Part shown: positions 20,011 through 31,445 of the stretch, in pieces
Position numbering within the stretch: position 1 is the stretch's first letter
Layout: each line of letters begins with the position of its first letter
NCBI GenBank assembly: GCA_043228905.1
Contig: JBHGNT010000003.1
Span: forward strand, 19,592,001-19,656,000
DNA length: 64,000 nucleotides
From: Azolla caroliniana
Taxonomy: Eukaryota; Polypodiophyta
Direction: 5' to 3'
The notes under the pieces: model-generated
Database searches by the model: none
What the model saw: the letters and a program-made list of their open reading frames with translations, nothing else
What the model was told of the DNA's origin: nothing
Made by a program: the position numbers and the translations under genes

Positions 20011-21473
20011 AGGAGACTTCACATATAATGCAAATAAAATTTAATAAGTTAAAATTAAAAGTTGAAAGTTAGAGCCTATAGGGAAATTTTAAGTAAATCA
20101 CTATGTCGTGATTCACAAGGCCTTCTTAAGCTTCTTGTGCCCACCAACAAGCCTGATCCTTAAATGGGACCCGTTGTTTCCTTTGGAGGCATTTCTGTGT
20201 GACACCAATGGGAACTCGAGATCACGAGGCTCATTGTAGTTTATTATAATAAATCCTATAGGTTGTTTGTTGTCCTATGGTGTCCATAGACAACCAATAG
20301 TTCTATCATACTTTATATATAACCCTCAAAGGTGAATAATGTCTTCATTTCATGGCCCTCATTCTTTGGTATGACACATGACACCATGGAAGTGACCAAC
20401 CTCCATTGAACACAATGAGAAGTTGCAAGACACCCAAGATCACAATGGGTTGGTTTCCATTCATTCATATAGGAATTACCCAAATGTATAATAAGTAAGT
20501 CAGCACATTAGATTTATGTATAATAAGTATGTCAACACATTAGATTTATGTGGCCAATGTCACAAGAATCATTGTAGAAGACACGGACTGTCAACAAGTG
20601 GGAGGATCGCAAATCAAGTGAGACTACTAATTACTACTTGAGATTATGAGATTAAACGTTATATGTACTAGAAACCTTAATTAAATTAATTGCAGGCTTT
20701 AATATTTATAATAATGTTTGGGTGATTAGTTGGGACCTGGTACTAGATCATTTGGGCTTTTACTTATGGTCCATGTCTAATTCTGATTAGGGCTCTCAAT
20801 GAGGATTAATGAGATTAAAACTAATTCTAAATAAGTAAAGACTCCATTAACCACTTTGTCGTTATCTTCTTTGTAAATCGTCGATAGATAAGAGGGAATT
20901 AGGTAATTGCGGTAATGGCATGGCCATGATGTAATTTGTCCCTAGTAACCCAACTAAGTAAAGACTTTGCTAACCACTTTATCATTATCTTCATCACAAA
21001 TCATCGACTATGGAGGGAATTAGTTAATTTCGGTAATGGCATGGCCATGATCTACATTTGTCCCTAGTAACCCAACTTAAGCCAGTTCCCCAACTAGTAC
21101 CCTCATGGTCCACACTTACAGTACCCTTGTGTTAATGAATATTGGAGGAGGCTACCCATTATGAACGATTCGGTACACACGTCACATGATAGATCTTTTA
21201 GTGCACATTTGTTTTGATTCGTCCCAACGGAATTAGTTGTGGTCCCATTTCCAAACTTCATTCCACTTACTTGTTCATCAAGGGCCCAAGGTTTAGTTGT
21301 GGTCCCATTTCCCATTCCAAATAATTATAGATTTAGTTGTGGTCCTATTTCTAATTTTTACTTCATTCCACTTACTCAATTCATCAAGGGCCCATGAATT
21401 GTCCCCTAACAACATGTGGCCATAGTACATTTATTTATATGGTTTATTGATTGCATAAAGCCATAAGATTCAC

Positions 21474-21518
<45 letters not shown>

Positions 21519-21832
21519 AAGTCTTTTAAGAAACATGAACAAGCTTAGGGGAAAAAAGAAAGGTTTTATTATTGTTTGGTTATGAGACTATTAACCAACA
21601 TTTCCCTAATGAAGTACCTAAGACTATCAAGCTTTACATATGTATTGCTAATGTGTAATTTGAATTTATGTATCAACAAAATGAAAACCAACAACAAAAA
21701 AGAGAAGAATATGTATCATCAACCACCCTCACCAACCAAAGAAAAAGAGAAAAAACAAAAAAGCAAATACAAAGGGAATCATATTGGACAAAATATGGGC
21801 ATAGGAGGAGGTTGTGTGTGAAACTTTGTGTC
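20011..21832. other. Intergenic with local duplications
   Basis: No gene seen. A ~122-bp segment beginning AAGTAAAGACT is tandemly duplicated (20836-20957 and 20958-21078). Short repeats of TTTAGTTGTGGTCCCATTTC occur at 21231, 21292 and 21332. A (CT)n microsatellite lies at 21477-21513. The rest is AT-rich unique sequence downstream of tetraspanin gene 1. Confidence 0.7.
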
Positions 21833-22639
21833 TTAGGCATAGCCATATCTCTTGCTTCTATGAACATTGCGGATGGCGCAACAAGAGACGCTATAGACAA
21901 TGACGATGAACACGAGGAAGATAATGTTGACGATCGCGACCTTGTGCCAGTCCTTCTTCACGCGCTGGAGCACGCCCGCCTTGCACGAGTCGCACGAGTA
22001 GCAAAGCTCCGATTGGTCATCGCTCCATAGCCCACAATCCCCATTGCTCGTGTTGGTGCTACCTGTGGTCGACCAATCGGTCGCGTTGGAGCCGAATGTG
22101 AAACCGCAAGCCGTGGGAGGCTTGCAGCAGCCCGACTGGATGGACGAGATGTCGGTGGCGGCGTCCAACGCAACCTCCGTCTTGTACTTCGCAGCCATGT
22201 CGCGGCACGTGTGGGTGTCAGCGATACACGCGCTGATCTTGCTCCACACACTCTCCTTGTTGACCTGCCTCTGCAGCCATGAGGAGTAATTCCCCAGGTG
22301 GAATTCCTCAAAGCCCTTGCCGGAGACGGCATCCCCCGCGCCCTTGTAGGTGACCACGAATGCGAAGACCGTGAAGCAGAAGACGAGGAGCATGAGGAAG
22401 AACATGAAGATGGCATAGAACCAGAGGAGGCACTTGTTGCGGCACACGGCCCCGAAGAGTCCAACGAGCGATACTACCAGAAGGAAGAGGCCCAAGATGA
22501 TGAGGGGCCATTGTAGGAACCGCATGCAATCAGTGGCTTTGGATCGGGTCGCCAGCCAGATCCCGCTCCCGAGTACACCGATCGACAATATGGCCGTGAG
22601 CGAGTTGAGGATCGCGATCAAATGATTGCTCAAGCCCAT
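21833..22639 (-). CDS. Plant tetraspanin, intronless (gene 1)
   Basis: The complete 268-residue protein has four membrane segments: about 7-29, 44-66, 72-97 and 230-253. The large extracellular loop (about 100-228) contains the plant tetraspanin signature (SGCCKPP, residues about 169-175), further Cys pairs (CGLWSD...CYSCDSCKAG) and the block NYSSWLQRQV. The C-terminus KRYGYA ends in a short cytosolic tail. Length and order match Arabidopsis TET8/TET9-type proteins, which organise plasma-membrane and exosome microdomains. The start at 22639 gives an immediate first membrane helix, and no intron is needed. It is paralogous to 40350-41165, in opposite orientation. A TATA box lies at 23022-23030 on the same strand. 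The frame is intact and likely functional. Confidence 0.95.
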   Translation of the reverse strand: MGLSNHLIAILNSLTAILSIGVLGSGIWLATRSKATDCMRFLQWPLIILGLFLLVVSLVGLFGAVCRNKCLLWFYAIFMFFLMLLVFCFTVFAFVVTYKGAGDAVSGKGFEEFHLGNYSSWLQRQVNKESVWSKISACIADTHTCRDMAAKYKTEVALDAATDISSIQSGCCKPPTACGFTFGSNATDWSTTGSTNTSNGDCGLWSDDQSELCYSCDSCKAGVLQRVKKDWHKVAIVNIIFLVFIVIVYSVSCCAIRNVHRSKRYGYA

Positions 22640-23021
22640 TGGTAAATCAATAAAATGGTCTAGGAAGTATGATCCTATCCAAGGAAGACCCTCAGTGTTC
22701 TAACTCTCTAAAACAAAGAACAATTCAAGTCACCAAACTGATGCTCCCAATGTACTATGTGGCTTTACAACCGCCGTTTTCTTTAACCAAGTTAATAAGA
22801 GACTTGGGGGCTGCAAAATCAGGCTGTGGGATGGAGTTCACACTCACAAATTTCACCTCTTCAGCCTGATAAATAGATGTGAAAGGTTTTATGTATGTGC
22901 ACCCCTCTAAATTGAGAGAGACTCTTGTGAATGTGTTGTATGTTGTATGTGAATTTAGTTGCCTTTTGTTGTGATGGAAGGAGGACTCAAATGTGGGGGG
23001 AAAGGCATGGAGTGGGGTTTG
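22640..23021 (-). other. 5' untranslated/leader region of tetraspanin gene 1
   Basis: About 380 bp lie between the TATA box and the start codon, without long frames on the minus strand. A long 5' UTR is inferred, and an intron in it cannot be excluded. Confidence 0.4.
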
Positions 23022-23030
23022 TTTATATAT
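23022..23030 (-). promoter_or_regulatory. TATA box, tetraspanin gene 1
   Basis: Minus-strand ATATATAAA, about 385 bp before the start codon and followed by pyrimidine-rich leader sequence. It is the best TATA match in the upstream region. Confidence 0.5.
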
Positions 23031-23132
23031 GAAGGAGAGAAGGGGGGCTTTTTCCCGCGGATACGTGTGGGGAGAGAGCCATGGCCCATGACTGTGTCAA
23101 GCTTCCATTACTAAAACCAAATGGAAATGACG

Positions 23133-23160
23133 AGGAAGGAAGGAAGGAAGGAAGGAAGGA
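23133..23160. repeat. (GGAA)n microsatellite
   Basis: About seven GGAA tetramers in the promoter-distal region of tetraspanin gene 1. Confidence 0.95.
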
Positions 23161-23385
23161 TAAAGAGGGAGGAATAAAAAAACACGTGGAGCAGCATATT
23201 TGGACTGGTCCTTCGTTCTAAGAAAACTGACAAGAAGCGATTTTGGAAAAAGTCTTCAGAATCTGTTTCTTCACTCCAAGCAAAACACACACACACACAA
23301 AAAAAACCAGAGTCTTCTCACATTTCCATACTTCTCCCGCGTCCGGTGCTTGTTCACACACATTACACGAATCGTCCGATGAACT

Positions 23386-23457
23386 CTCCCTGTGTGTGTT
23401 CATGTGCGTGCATGTGCCCGCATGTGTGCGTGTGCGTGCGTGCGTGCGCGCGTGTGT

Positions 23458-23533
<76 letters not shown>

Positions 23534-23570
23534 ATGTGCACACCCGCTTGCGTTCATGTGTGTGTGCATG
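23386..23570. repeat. (TG)n microsatellite
   Basis: TG-rich low-complexity DNA with a pure run at about 23463-23531. Open frames on both strands (Cys-Val or His-Thr polymers) are artefacts of this repeat. Confidence 0.97.
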
Positions 23571-24849
23571 TGTGAAGATTCCGAATTCTCCTATGATCGC
23601 CATTTCCCGATGTATCAGGTGCTGAATGTCGGTGGGGCGACCACCTTTGGCACCACCTCGTGACGATCTAACCCACTGTTACATGTTTCTTTCTTAAGTT
23701 TGGCCTTGTAATCTCATGTAGTATCTTCGATTTGGTGCAGTTGCATGTTTCCTTCTTTAAGTTCAAGTGTGTGATGCCATGTAGTAAGGACGGAGATGAA
23801 AGAGTCACTTCCATCACCAACCACGCACACACACGCTCGCACGTAATGCTTTCCTACATAAGTCTTGAAATAAAGGCGTTTACACATCTAATGCTAGATC
23901 ATTCAAAATGTTTACATGCGTAAATTTTCACAAATGGGGACCATAAAAAGTTGGGGGAACATGAATTTCCTACACACTTGTGTCTTTGAAAAAATCACAA
24001 GATTGATGTTTATTTGACACTTTGTACTTGAACACACGCTTTACGCATTGCATTGTCTTTCTTTTAAACCATACATACTTGTCTAACCAACCTGTCATTG
24101 CTATAAATGTTATTGACGCACACCATGATTCACAATTTTATTGTCAAGGTCCATAAATTTCTTTACATGAGACCGCCACCATCACAAATCATTTGCCTTT
24201 ATTTGATGTGTAATTTCCAAAGCAACTCTACTTGACTGAAATTGCACTCCTAGTCCCATTTTTCAAATTATTGGCACGCTTGAGACACTTCACCGATAAC
24301 ATGGACATTAAGCTTTGAAGACTAACTTGGAAATTGCACAACTATGAAACTAGCCATTTCGATATACAACTTTCTTGAATTATTACACTAACTAATGCAT
24401 GACATAATTTGTAAACCCAAAATTGAATCCAATAACTCATTACTTGTACATTTTTGCAACTAGCGTCGTATAGATGAGCATTAAACATCAATACTGAACC
24501 CCATAACACCTTGATGATCCCCAATTTCAACCTACGTTTTGTGTCTTCTACCATGGACAAATGTGAAATCCTAAATAAATCTAGGGGGTCAACATTTCCT
24601 TGATATATGTACTTGCTTCAAAAGATTGGAAAACCTAACATCATCCGTATTTACAAGATGTCTTAAGACACATAATATATCTATCTTCTCCAAAAGGCGG
24701 GACCCTGACACTCATGGTAGGAAACTTGAGATGTCCATTTATATACAAAGGAAGGTGCATGAAGGTTGCGAATGATACTATATCAGTGGTTTTGCATTCT
24801 CACCATACAAAATCCATATATATTACAGAAAGATGCACTTCATTAACAA
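23571..24849. other. Intergenic, no gene seen
   Basis: AT-rich sequence between tetraspanin gene 1 and the 3' end of MinE. No frame shows recognisable domains. The last ~150 bp probably include the MinE 3' UTR. Confidence 0.55.
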
Positions 24850-27439
24850 TCACTCCACTCCATCATCGACATGCTCGAACCTCAAATCAAGAGTTCTCAT
24901 TGTTTCAAGGGAATCTCCATATTGAATATTTCGAAGATTCTCACCATATTCTTGATATTCCGCCTTCACGCGTCGAACAGGTACAATGACAGAATATACC
25001 GTTCCCAAATCGGGATCTGCGGACACATTTAGTTGAACTTTCTCCTCTGATTCTATCTCAACAAAACTTGATAGTGCTCCCACAACATTGTTTACAATCT
25101 TTTGCTTAGCTACATCACTGATTTCACACCTATCAGATATCAAAATCATCTTCAACCTTTGCTTTGCTATCGCAGCATTCGATACGTGTTTCACAGTAGG
25201 CCCTGGGAAAAGGACCTTCCATGCTTGAATAAGCCTTTCGAAGAAATTACATTCTTCGTTCTCTTGATATAAACTTACACTTGGAATGTTGGTATAACCA
25301 CGTCGACTCGATCTACACTTCAAATTATAATTGCTAACTGCCAAACCATCATGTGACTCTGAAAGATATTTGAGCTTCCATACTTGTCCTGGAGCCTAAA
25401 TTGGTAAAAAACTGAAACTTTAGCACCAGAATGTAGGTTTATGTTGGAACTAAATCAATGTTCATTGTATTGATGCAAATAACATTAAAGATCTATGAAA
25501 AAAAAGAAAGCCCATTATTGAAGATGCAATAAACATGAATATACAGAGAACATTGAAGTGAAACATGGTTCCCATCGCAGTTGCCATTCAAACCATCTCC
25601 AGTGAAGTAAAACATATTACACACTACAGAACATTGGGTTGAAAGAGCTTTGTCTTTCATTAAGAATTCAACAAGATATTTTCCATATTGTTTTGACATT
25701 AGAACTATATTCATAATCAAGTTCCTATAAAGGTCAATTGTTAAGAGGGAAAGAACCTCCCTTCCCAATATTCATGCCATACTACATGAAGAATCACAAG
25801 CATGTGATTCCTCATTCAGCACTAAGATATTTTCATAAATACGAATATTGAACCAAAGGAGATCCTCCGCCATGACCCCAGGAAGGTTCATGGCAATAAA
25901 GTTCACTGGTATCCCTACTTATCATTATAGATTCAATGTGGGTAGATCTGATAAGTTATTTAATTTTTACGTTCAAACACTACCACTACCTACCACTATA
26001 CCATCAAGTCTAAACTTTAACCTTAGTCCTAGCATTCCTGTAAACGGCTCAAAATACACACCTCAAAATCATGAAGATGTGAAATACAACCATTATTAGT
26101 AGATTCTCCTATTGAAGTTTGAACACAAATGTCAAGTTATAAGAACCAAATGTCAGGCATTTCTTTCACAAACAGAGGAATCTGACATAAATACTCTTGT
26201 TTTGAAGAATACTAGAATTTCGAATCGTTAAGAACACATTTGAACAAACCCAATAATCTTTGGAAAGACAAAAAATGATAGATACAACCAAAAGGATATC
26301 CCGCATCAACTTAAAACAGCCAAACCAAGCCTTTGGCCAGGCAAAGCATGAGGATAGAGATGCCCCAGCCACAACTAATCCTCATTCTCTGCCTTAGCAT
26401 CTTTTCCTAATTCTTCTGCACAATTATCTTCTTTACACCATGCATGACAATATTCTGGTGATAATAAAACCCTCCCTATAATATGCACCGATGACCTTCA
26501 TGGTTTGAGTTCCATGGGTTTCATATAGAAAAGCTTGCAATTTAAACCAATACCTCTCAATCTTTAGTTAGTTGGATATCTGGAGGACCTTGGCTAGTGA
26601 AACCAAACACCAATTTGACTACTGGAGAAATTTCATATACATTAAGAAACACTTCCTTCAATCTAGAGAACCCACCTCCCCACATGGATTAGTAGTTCTA
26701 GCAGCCTCTCACACAGTTCATATTGGCCCTAGTGGAAGGTTCTATCACTCACATATATGCTCTAATTACCCTATCTAAGTTTAGATTTCTTGCGTTATTT
26801 TCCTGTCTTGTTTCTCTAGGTTTCATAGGTTAACATTTGTCCTTTCAAAATAATACGTTAAGTGTGCATATCTATTTCAAAATCTCATCTTTTGCAGTAT
26901 GTGGATAGCTGTTAATACTATATGGGGCTAAGCACATATTTTACTAAGCCAGACACATGGATGCAAAGATCACTAATGATCAGATGATTTTGTGGAAATG
27001 TACCAACTGAGCTACATCCATTTAGGCTCAAATCAAACTAACTGCAAGGTAACTTTGTGGAATATATCACATGAGCTACATCGCTTGTTTGGATTCTCTC
27101 TCTATCTCTGGTCATATATGGAAATTGGAAGACGGTAAGAAAAATCTATCTATCGATCTCAATGAGGCTCTCGCAACCCCACAAGAAAACCATGCAATCT
27201 GTCTAGCGATCAATCCCTATCGAAAGAGAGATTCATATGACCATAAAAAGGAAGGAGGCAACAAAGATCCATTGAAGAATCGATCGATCTCTCCTCTCTT
27301 CGTTTCTTACCGTGCTGCGTGAAGAAGGGAACAACAGAGCCGTTGTGTTGAGGAAGGGGAGACTGGATGTCGATGGGCATGGTGACGATGATGTGATATA
27401 AGCTTCCATGGCTCCTCTGGCGAGATGCGAAGACGACAC
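24850..27439 (-). CDS. MINE1: Chloroplast division-site factor MinE, two exons
   Basis: Exon 1 is 27311-27439 and exon 2 is 24850-25395. They are joined by a 1,915-bp phase-0 intron with a GTAAGA donor and a TTTAG acceptor. The predicted protein is 224 residues. Exon 1 gives a Ser/Thr/Pro-rich N-terminus of 43 residues that fits a chloroplast transit peptide (SSSPCPSTSS). A second in-frame Met at residue 11 is an alternative start. Exon 2 holds the MinE core: FFERLIQAWKVLFPGP, then AKQRLKMILISDRCEISD (the MinD-contact region) and the dimerisation part FVEIESEEKVQLNVS to YSVIVPVRRVK. Length is close to Arabidopsis MinE1. In plastids MinE acts with MinD to confine the FtsZ ring to mid-plastid. 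The exon 2 frame is open through 25395, and no upstream ATG in it is needed because the splice supplies the start. Confidence 0.88.
25396..27310 (-). other. MinE intron
   Basis: The AT-rich 1.9-kb interval contains several short frames (for example 25493-25768 and 26166-26372) with no MinE-like or other recognisable content. No transposon was recognised inside it. Confidence 0.75.
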
Positions 27440-27937
27440 AAGAATGAGTTAGGGGGATGGATGAGATTTAGATCAAATTTGGGTACAGTGTTTTTCTTGT
27501 TTGGGGGTTGAGGGGGTCCAAAAGGGAAGTAAGAAGTGAGGGCACATAAATACATTAGAAAACTTACTACGGGGGCGCAGTTGTGGGCACGGGCACGGGT
27601 GCAGGGGACGCGGTCATGGGCAAAGGCACAGGCACATGCACAGGCGTGAGCATGGACATTGGCATGGGCAGGCTATCATTCTGTCTCCACCATGTCCCTG
27701 ATCACGATCATGGTCACTGCCATTGCCATTGCCCTAATCATGGTCATTATCATTGCCCTGAACTTGGTCGCATCCAATGATCATCAATGATGGTCATTGT
27801 CCTCCCCATCCATCCCTATCGCCCTCCTGCCCCTTGCCCTTGCCCATGTCCTTTGTCCCAACCTTTTTGCGTTACAACTGTAAATGTCGGTGTTGGTGTA
27901 TTTGTGTGGATTGTGTATGTGTCTTGTCTACATGTAT
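27440..27937. other. MinE upstream region with GGGCAC-rich low-complexity DNA
   Basis: The first ~120 bp are the likely MinE 5' UTR (C/A-rich on the minus strand). From 27566 to about 27760 the sequence is dominated by GGGCAC/GGCATGG-type hexamers and then CATTGCC repeats. No gene seen. Confidence 0.5.
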
Positions 27938-28163
27938 GTTAAGGATCAAACTCAACTTCCCTAGTGTGGGAACACACCTTAGGAACACCCAAGTGTGTGA
28001 ACATCCCACCTCCTTTGTATCATAACTAATGTGTCATAGAAGTTAAATCCTATGACACATATTTAGTAGGTAGTTAAGTCTCCACCTCTTTTGTAAGAGA
28101 TGTTTATAGTGAGAGAATGTAGCATATGGTATTCGAATATGTGCGGAAATATGTATGAGGACC
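27938..28163 (+). repeat. LTR fragment related to the LTR at 37238-37620
   Basis: Begins TGTTAAGGATCAAACTCAACTTCCC and is nearly identical over about 190 bp with the start of the LTR at 37238. It breaks off at 28163, where the minus-strand copia LTR begins. It may be the 5' LTR of the plus-strand copia at 36244-37620, now separated from it by nested insertions, or an independent solo fragment. Confidence 0.7.
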
Positions 28164-28406
28164 TGTCAAGAAATGCGCAACAAACAACACAGAAAAGAAT
28201 GAAGACAAGAAGATGGACACACTCTTAAGCTTTAATGGAAACTTTGTTATTTCTGTTCTCTCTGTCTCTCAGAGACTCATAATACAAGAGTGATCAAGAA
28301 GCTCTTTTGTTACAACGTTGGGTTATTTCTTATATACTAAGCACTAACTCTTTGGATTGTTCACACTAAGATACAAATTGGAAGGAGTCGGCCTTTTATG
28401 TCAACA
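28164..28406 (-). repeat. 3' LTR of the minus-strand copia (243 bp)
   Basis: Reads TGTTGACATAAAAGGCC on the minus strand directly after a polypurine tract (minus ATGGGGGAGTT) and ends ...TTTCTTGACA. It is short for a plant copia LTR but within range. Confidence 0.75.
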
Positions 28407-29309
28407 AACTCCCCCATAAAAGGACTACTCTTTCTTATTACAATTGTATGGGGCCATCTCCCCCATGAACCTAGATTACAATTTTAATCTAGAGTTATTT
28501 CGGCATGTAGCCAAGTCGGCAGAGATATAGTCGGTATCTAGCTTGATTTGGCTAGTCATCCGGATCAGCTTGTCCGAATCTTGTAGTATCTTCAACTTAC
28601 CTTCTGCTCCTTGTTCGGCTTTCTTTTGCTCGGTCGCTTGTTGTAGTCCCATCTTTGTCCTCAGTGCTCTGAAGTGTTTATCTGGGAGTGGCTTTGTCAG
28701 GCAATCGGCGATGTTCACCTCAGTGTCGATCTTCCGAAGTTCAAGCTTCTTCTCGCTTATGAGCTCCTGGATATGATGATATTACACCTCAATATGCTTT
28801 TTCTTCGCATGATAGACAAGATTATTGATGAGGTGTATTGCGCTCTGTGAGTTGTAGTAGATGGTCGGCGCTGGATGGTCGATTTAGCTTGTTGTTGAGA
28901 AGTCGGTTGATAGTCGGTGCAACCAGATTGCTTCCATCACTACTTCTGATGCTGCTATGTACTCGGCCTCTATGGTTGACAAGGTCGTGCACTCTTGCAG
29001 CTTCGACCTCCATGATATGGCGTCACCGCCATAGGTGAAAACATAGCCTGATGTCGACTTCTGATTATCCTAATTCCCGACGTAGTCAGAGTCGGTGTAC
29101 CCTTCGACTTCGATCAGATTTGCCAATCCGAAAGTTAGTTGTGCATCTTCAGTCCCTCTTAAGTACTTGAAGATGTGCTTGACGGCCTCCCAATGCTTCC
29201 GTCCTGGGTTTGACATGTATCGGTTGACGACCCCCTATGCCAAAGGCAAGGTCGGGTCGAGTCGCCACCATCGCGTACATGATACTTCCTATGGCCGATG
29301 CATAGGGTA
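28407..29309 (-). pseudogene. Copia RNase H and RT C-part
   Basis: Minus-strand pieces show the terminal block MNIADCLTKPLPDKHF (28670-28718), RNase H fragments and the YASAIGSIMYAMVATRPDL block (near 29240-29300). Frame changes and stops separate them. It is interrupted at 29310 by a solo LTR. Confidence 0.8.
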
Positions 29310-29314
29310 TCTTT

Positions 29315-29915
29315 TGTCGAGGAATACGCGGAATAAACTCCGGCAACAACCGAAGGGTAAATCACTTTATACAGTCAAACACAGAAGAAATGGGAATGGA
29401 GGTAAGTGCACGAACAATCAAAAGAGAATACACAGGATATTAACATGGAAAACCCTGAGAGGGAAAAACCACGGGAGTCCACAGACTCCAAACTATCACT
29501 ATGTAAAGTAATACAATAGGGAGCACAGAGGCAACGACCTCTTGCTCACAATCTTCGCCTCACGGCGGTTACAAAAGAGACACAATCTTTGTATGTCGCT
29601 CTCTCTCTCTCTCTTACGCACTATACAGGAGTTACACGAATAACTCTATCATCATCATTATTAAGTTTGCCCTAGGTCATATTTATACTAATATGACTTT
29701 CGGGCTATCTACAAATATAGCCCCAGTGGGCTCTCTGGAACATATTTACATATATGTCCCTTCCATCCGATGAGAGGTTCTCACCGTGCCTGCAACATCC
29801 GGTTCTCACCGGGTCTTCCGTTGCCGGGTACTCCACATCCGGATTCGACCGAGGCCGAGTTGCTCATCAACACTGTTCTTCTCACTTCCCATCCGAAGGG
29901 ACCTGTTTCCTAACA
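29315..29915 (-). repeat. Solo LTR (copia family A) with TSD TCTTT
   Basis: On the minus strand it begins TGTTAGGAAACAGGTCCC and ends ...TTCCTCGACA, flanked by TCTTT (29310-29314 and 29916-29920). Length is 601 bp. The interrupted RT frame resumes exactly on the far side. It shares the family A U3 signature (GTCCCTTCGGATGGG) and the TATAAATATGAC-type promoter region with 1813-2421 and 5411-6078. Confidence 0.92.
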
Positions 29916-29920
29916 TCTTT

Positions 29921-30540
29921 CCATTAAGCTCTTTCTCCTCGTCTGTCAAAGGAGAGTCTTTGTCTGATAGTTGAATCGACGTCTGAAGCAGTGTTGGTGC
30001 TGGCTTGGAATTCTCTATGTTAAAGCGCTTCATCACTTTGCAGATGTAGTCAAACTGGGAGAGTCGGAGAGTCTTTGTCTTCCGATTTTGCTCTATCCTC
30101 ATGCCTAGTATCTGTCAGGCTTGTCCAAGTTCCTTCATCGCAAACTTATCGTGAATGCTCTGCTTTAGCTTTCCAATCTCTGCTCAATTGCTCCCTACAA
30201 TGAGCATGTCGTCGACGTATAGGATCAAATAGATCCGAGACTCGTCGGCCAGTTACCGAGTATATAAACATGGGTCGGAGTTAGATCGGTGATATCCAAG
30301 CTACTTGATGTAAGAGTCAAACTTTTGGTATCACATCCTCAGTGCTTGTTTTAGGCCATATACGCTTTTCTACAGTCAACATACGAGGTGTTTTTCCTCC
30401 CCTATCGCGGAGAAGTCTGCCGGTTGGGACATGTAGATGTCCTCGTCCACATCTCCGTGTAGGAATGCCGTCTTTACATACACCTACTTGAGTTCTAGGT
30501 CTTCTATCACCACGAGCCCGAGTAAGAATCGAAGGGTGCT
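29921..30540 (-). pseudogene. Copia RT, middle part
   Basis: Minus-strand fragments include the block ending QFDYICKVMKRFNIENSKP, the region expected to hold the catalytic YVDDM motif (near 30200), and the KTAFLHGDVDEDIYM block (around 30430-30470). Several stops. It ends abruptly at the chromovirus LTR remnant at 30541. Confidence 0.75.
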
Positions 30541-30718
30541 CATCTCTCACTCACTCACTCTTTCCTTCTCTCTAGAGTTCTACACCTCCCTTAGCACTAA
30601 TCCTCATCTTTTAGTACTAATTCCTTCTCTGTCTTAGTACTATTCCTGACAATACTTCTTTGTCTTAATACTATTCCTGACAATACTTCTCTGTCTTAGT
30701 ACTGTTTCAGACACTTTG
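30541..30718 (+). repeat. Truncated 5' LTR of the chromovirus
   Basis: Only the distal R/U5 part is present (TTCTACACCTCCCTTAGCAC onward). It contains three tandem copies of a ~34-bp unit, CTTCTCTGTCTTAGTACT plus ATTCCTGACAATA. Two copies occur after the 3' LTR (35350-35418). The U3 is missing, so this copy has lost its 5' promoter. Confidence 0.8.
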
Positions 30719-30739
30719 AACCGATTTTCCTTTACTAAA

Positions 30740-31445
30740 CAATTTTGAAGAGTTTTTAAGTGAGTTTAAAGCCTGTTCTGGAGATGCTGACAACATAAGG
30801 ACATCAATCAACAAAATCCGACGATTATGTCAAGGTGATGGTCCAGCCTCTACATACGTTGCAGATTTCCGCCTACTCGCCTCCGATATCCCCTGGGATG
30901 ACCAAGCACTTATGGAGTAATTTCGTTATGGTCTACATAACGATGTCAAGGATTTACTCTTGACCTTCCACGAAGAATCAAAGTCATTGACAGAAGCAAT
31001 CAGTCGCGCGGTGAGATGCGACAACCATCTTTTTGAACGATGTTCAGAACATCAGTTCCAGATGCCAAGGGCAAAATCAAAGCCCACCTACGCCTCAGTG
31101 GTAACAAAACCTTTTCCAAGGGAGTCATATAATGTGTCTCTAGTGAATACTCCAACTCCGATGGAAATTGACACTACACGTCGTCGCGGACCATTATCGG
31201 AAGAAGAAAAGCAACGACGTCGAGCAAATCGACTATGTCTTTATTGCGGTGGACCAAGACATATTGCAATGAACTGTCCCCATAGGCCAAGAAAACAAGT
31301 GAACCAAATAGTTGCTAGTTCTAATTGTACTAAACCCGAGTCTATTTCAGTAGGAATATCTGATAGTCCTAATAGTACTAATAGCCCAAATCTATCAAAC
31401 AAATTTGATGTCCTTAGTTAGTTAGAAGAAGAGTTAAACGACTAA
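30740..31445 (+). pseudogene. Chromovirus gag
   Basis: Gag domain blocks (EFKACSGDADNIRTSINKIR near 30755, DDQALME near 30900) are followed by an in-frame TAA at 30918-30920 inside the conserved region. The second half (from 30960) stays open and has the CCHC knuckle CLYCGGPRHIAMNCPHRP, with one His/Arg change next to it. It ends near 31445. Confidence 0.82.

Noticed and set aside
23218-23663. Several long frames on both strands with Cys-Val or His-Thr polymers
   Set aside because: They come from the (TG)n microsatellite at 23386-23570 and have no domain or start context.
26166-26372. Hydrophobic frame in the MinE intron as an extra exon
   Set aside because: There is no similarity to MinE and the protein length is already normal without it.
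27307-27555. 82-residue minus-strand frame as the MinE first exon
   Set aside because: Its donor leaves two bases of a codon, which does not fit the phase-0 start of exon 2. The overlapping frame from 27439 fits exactly.
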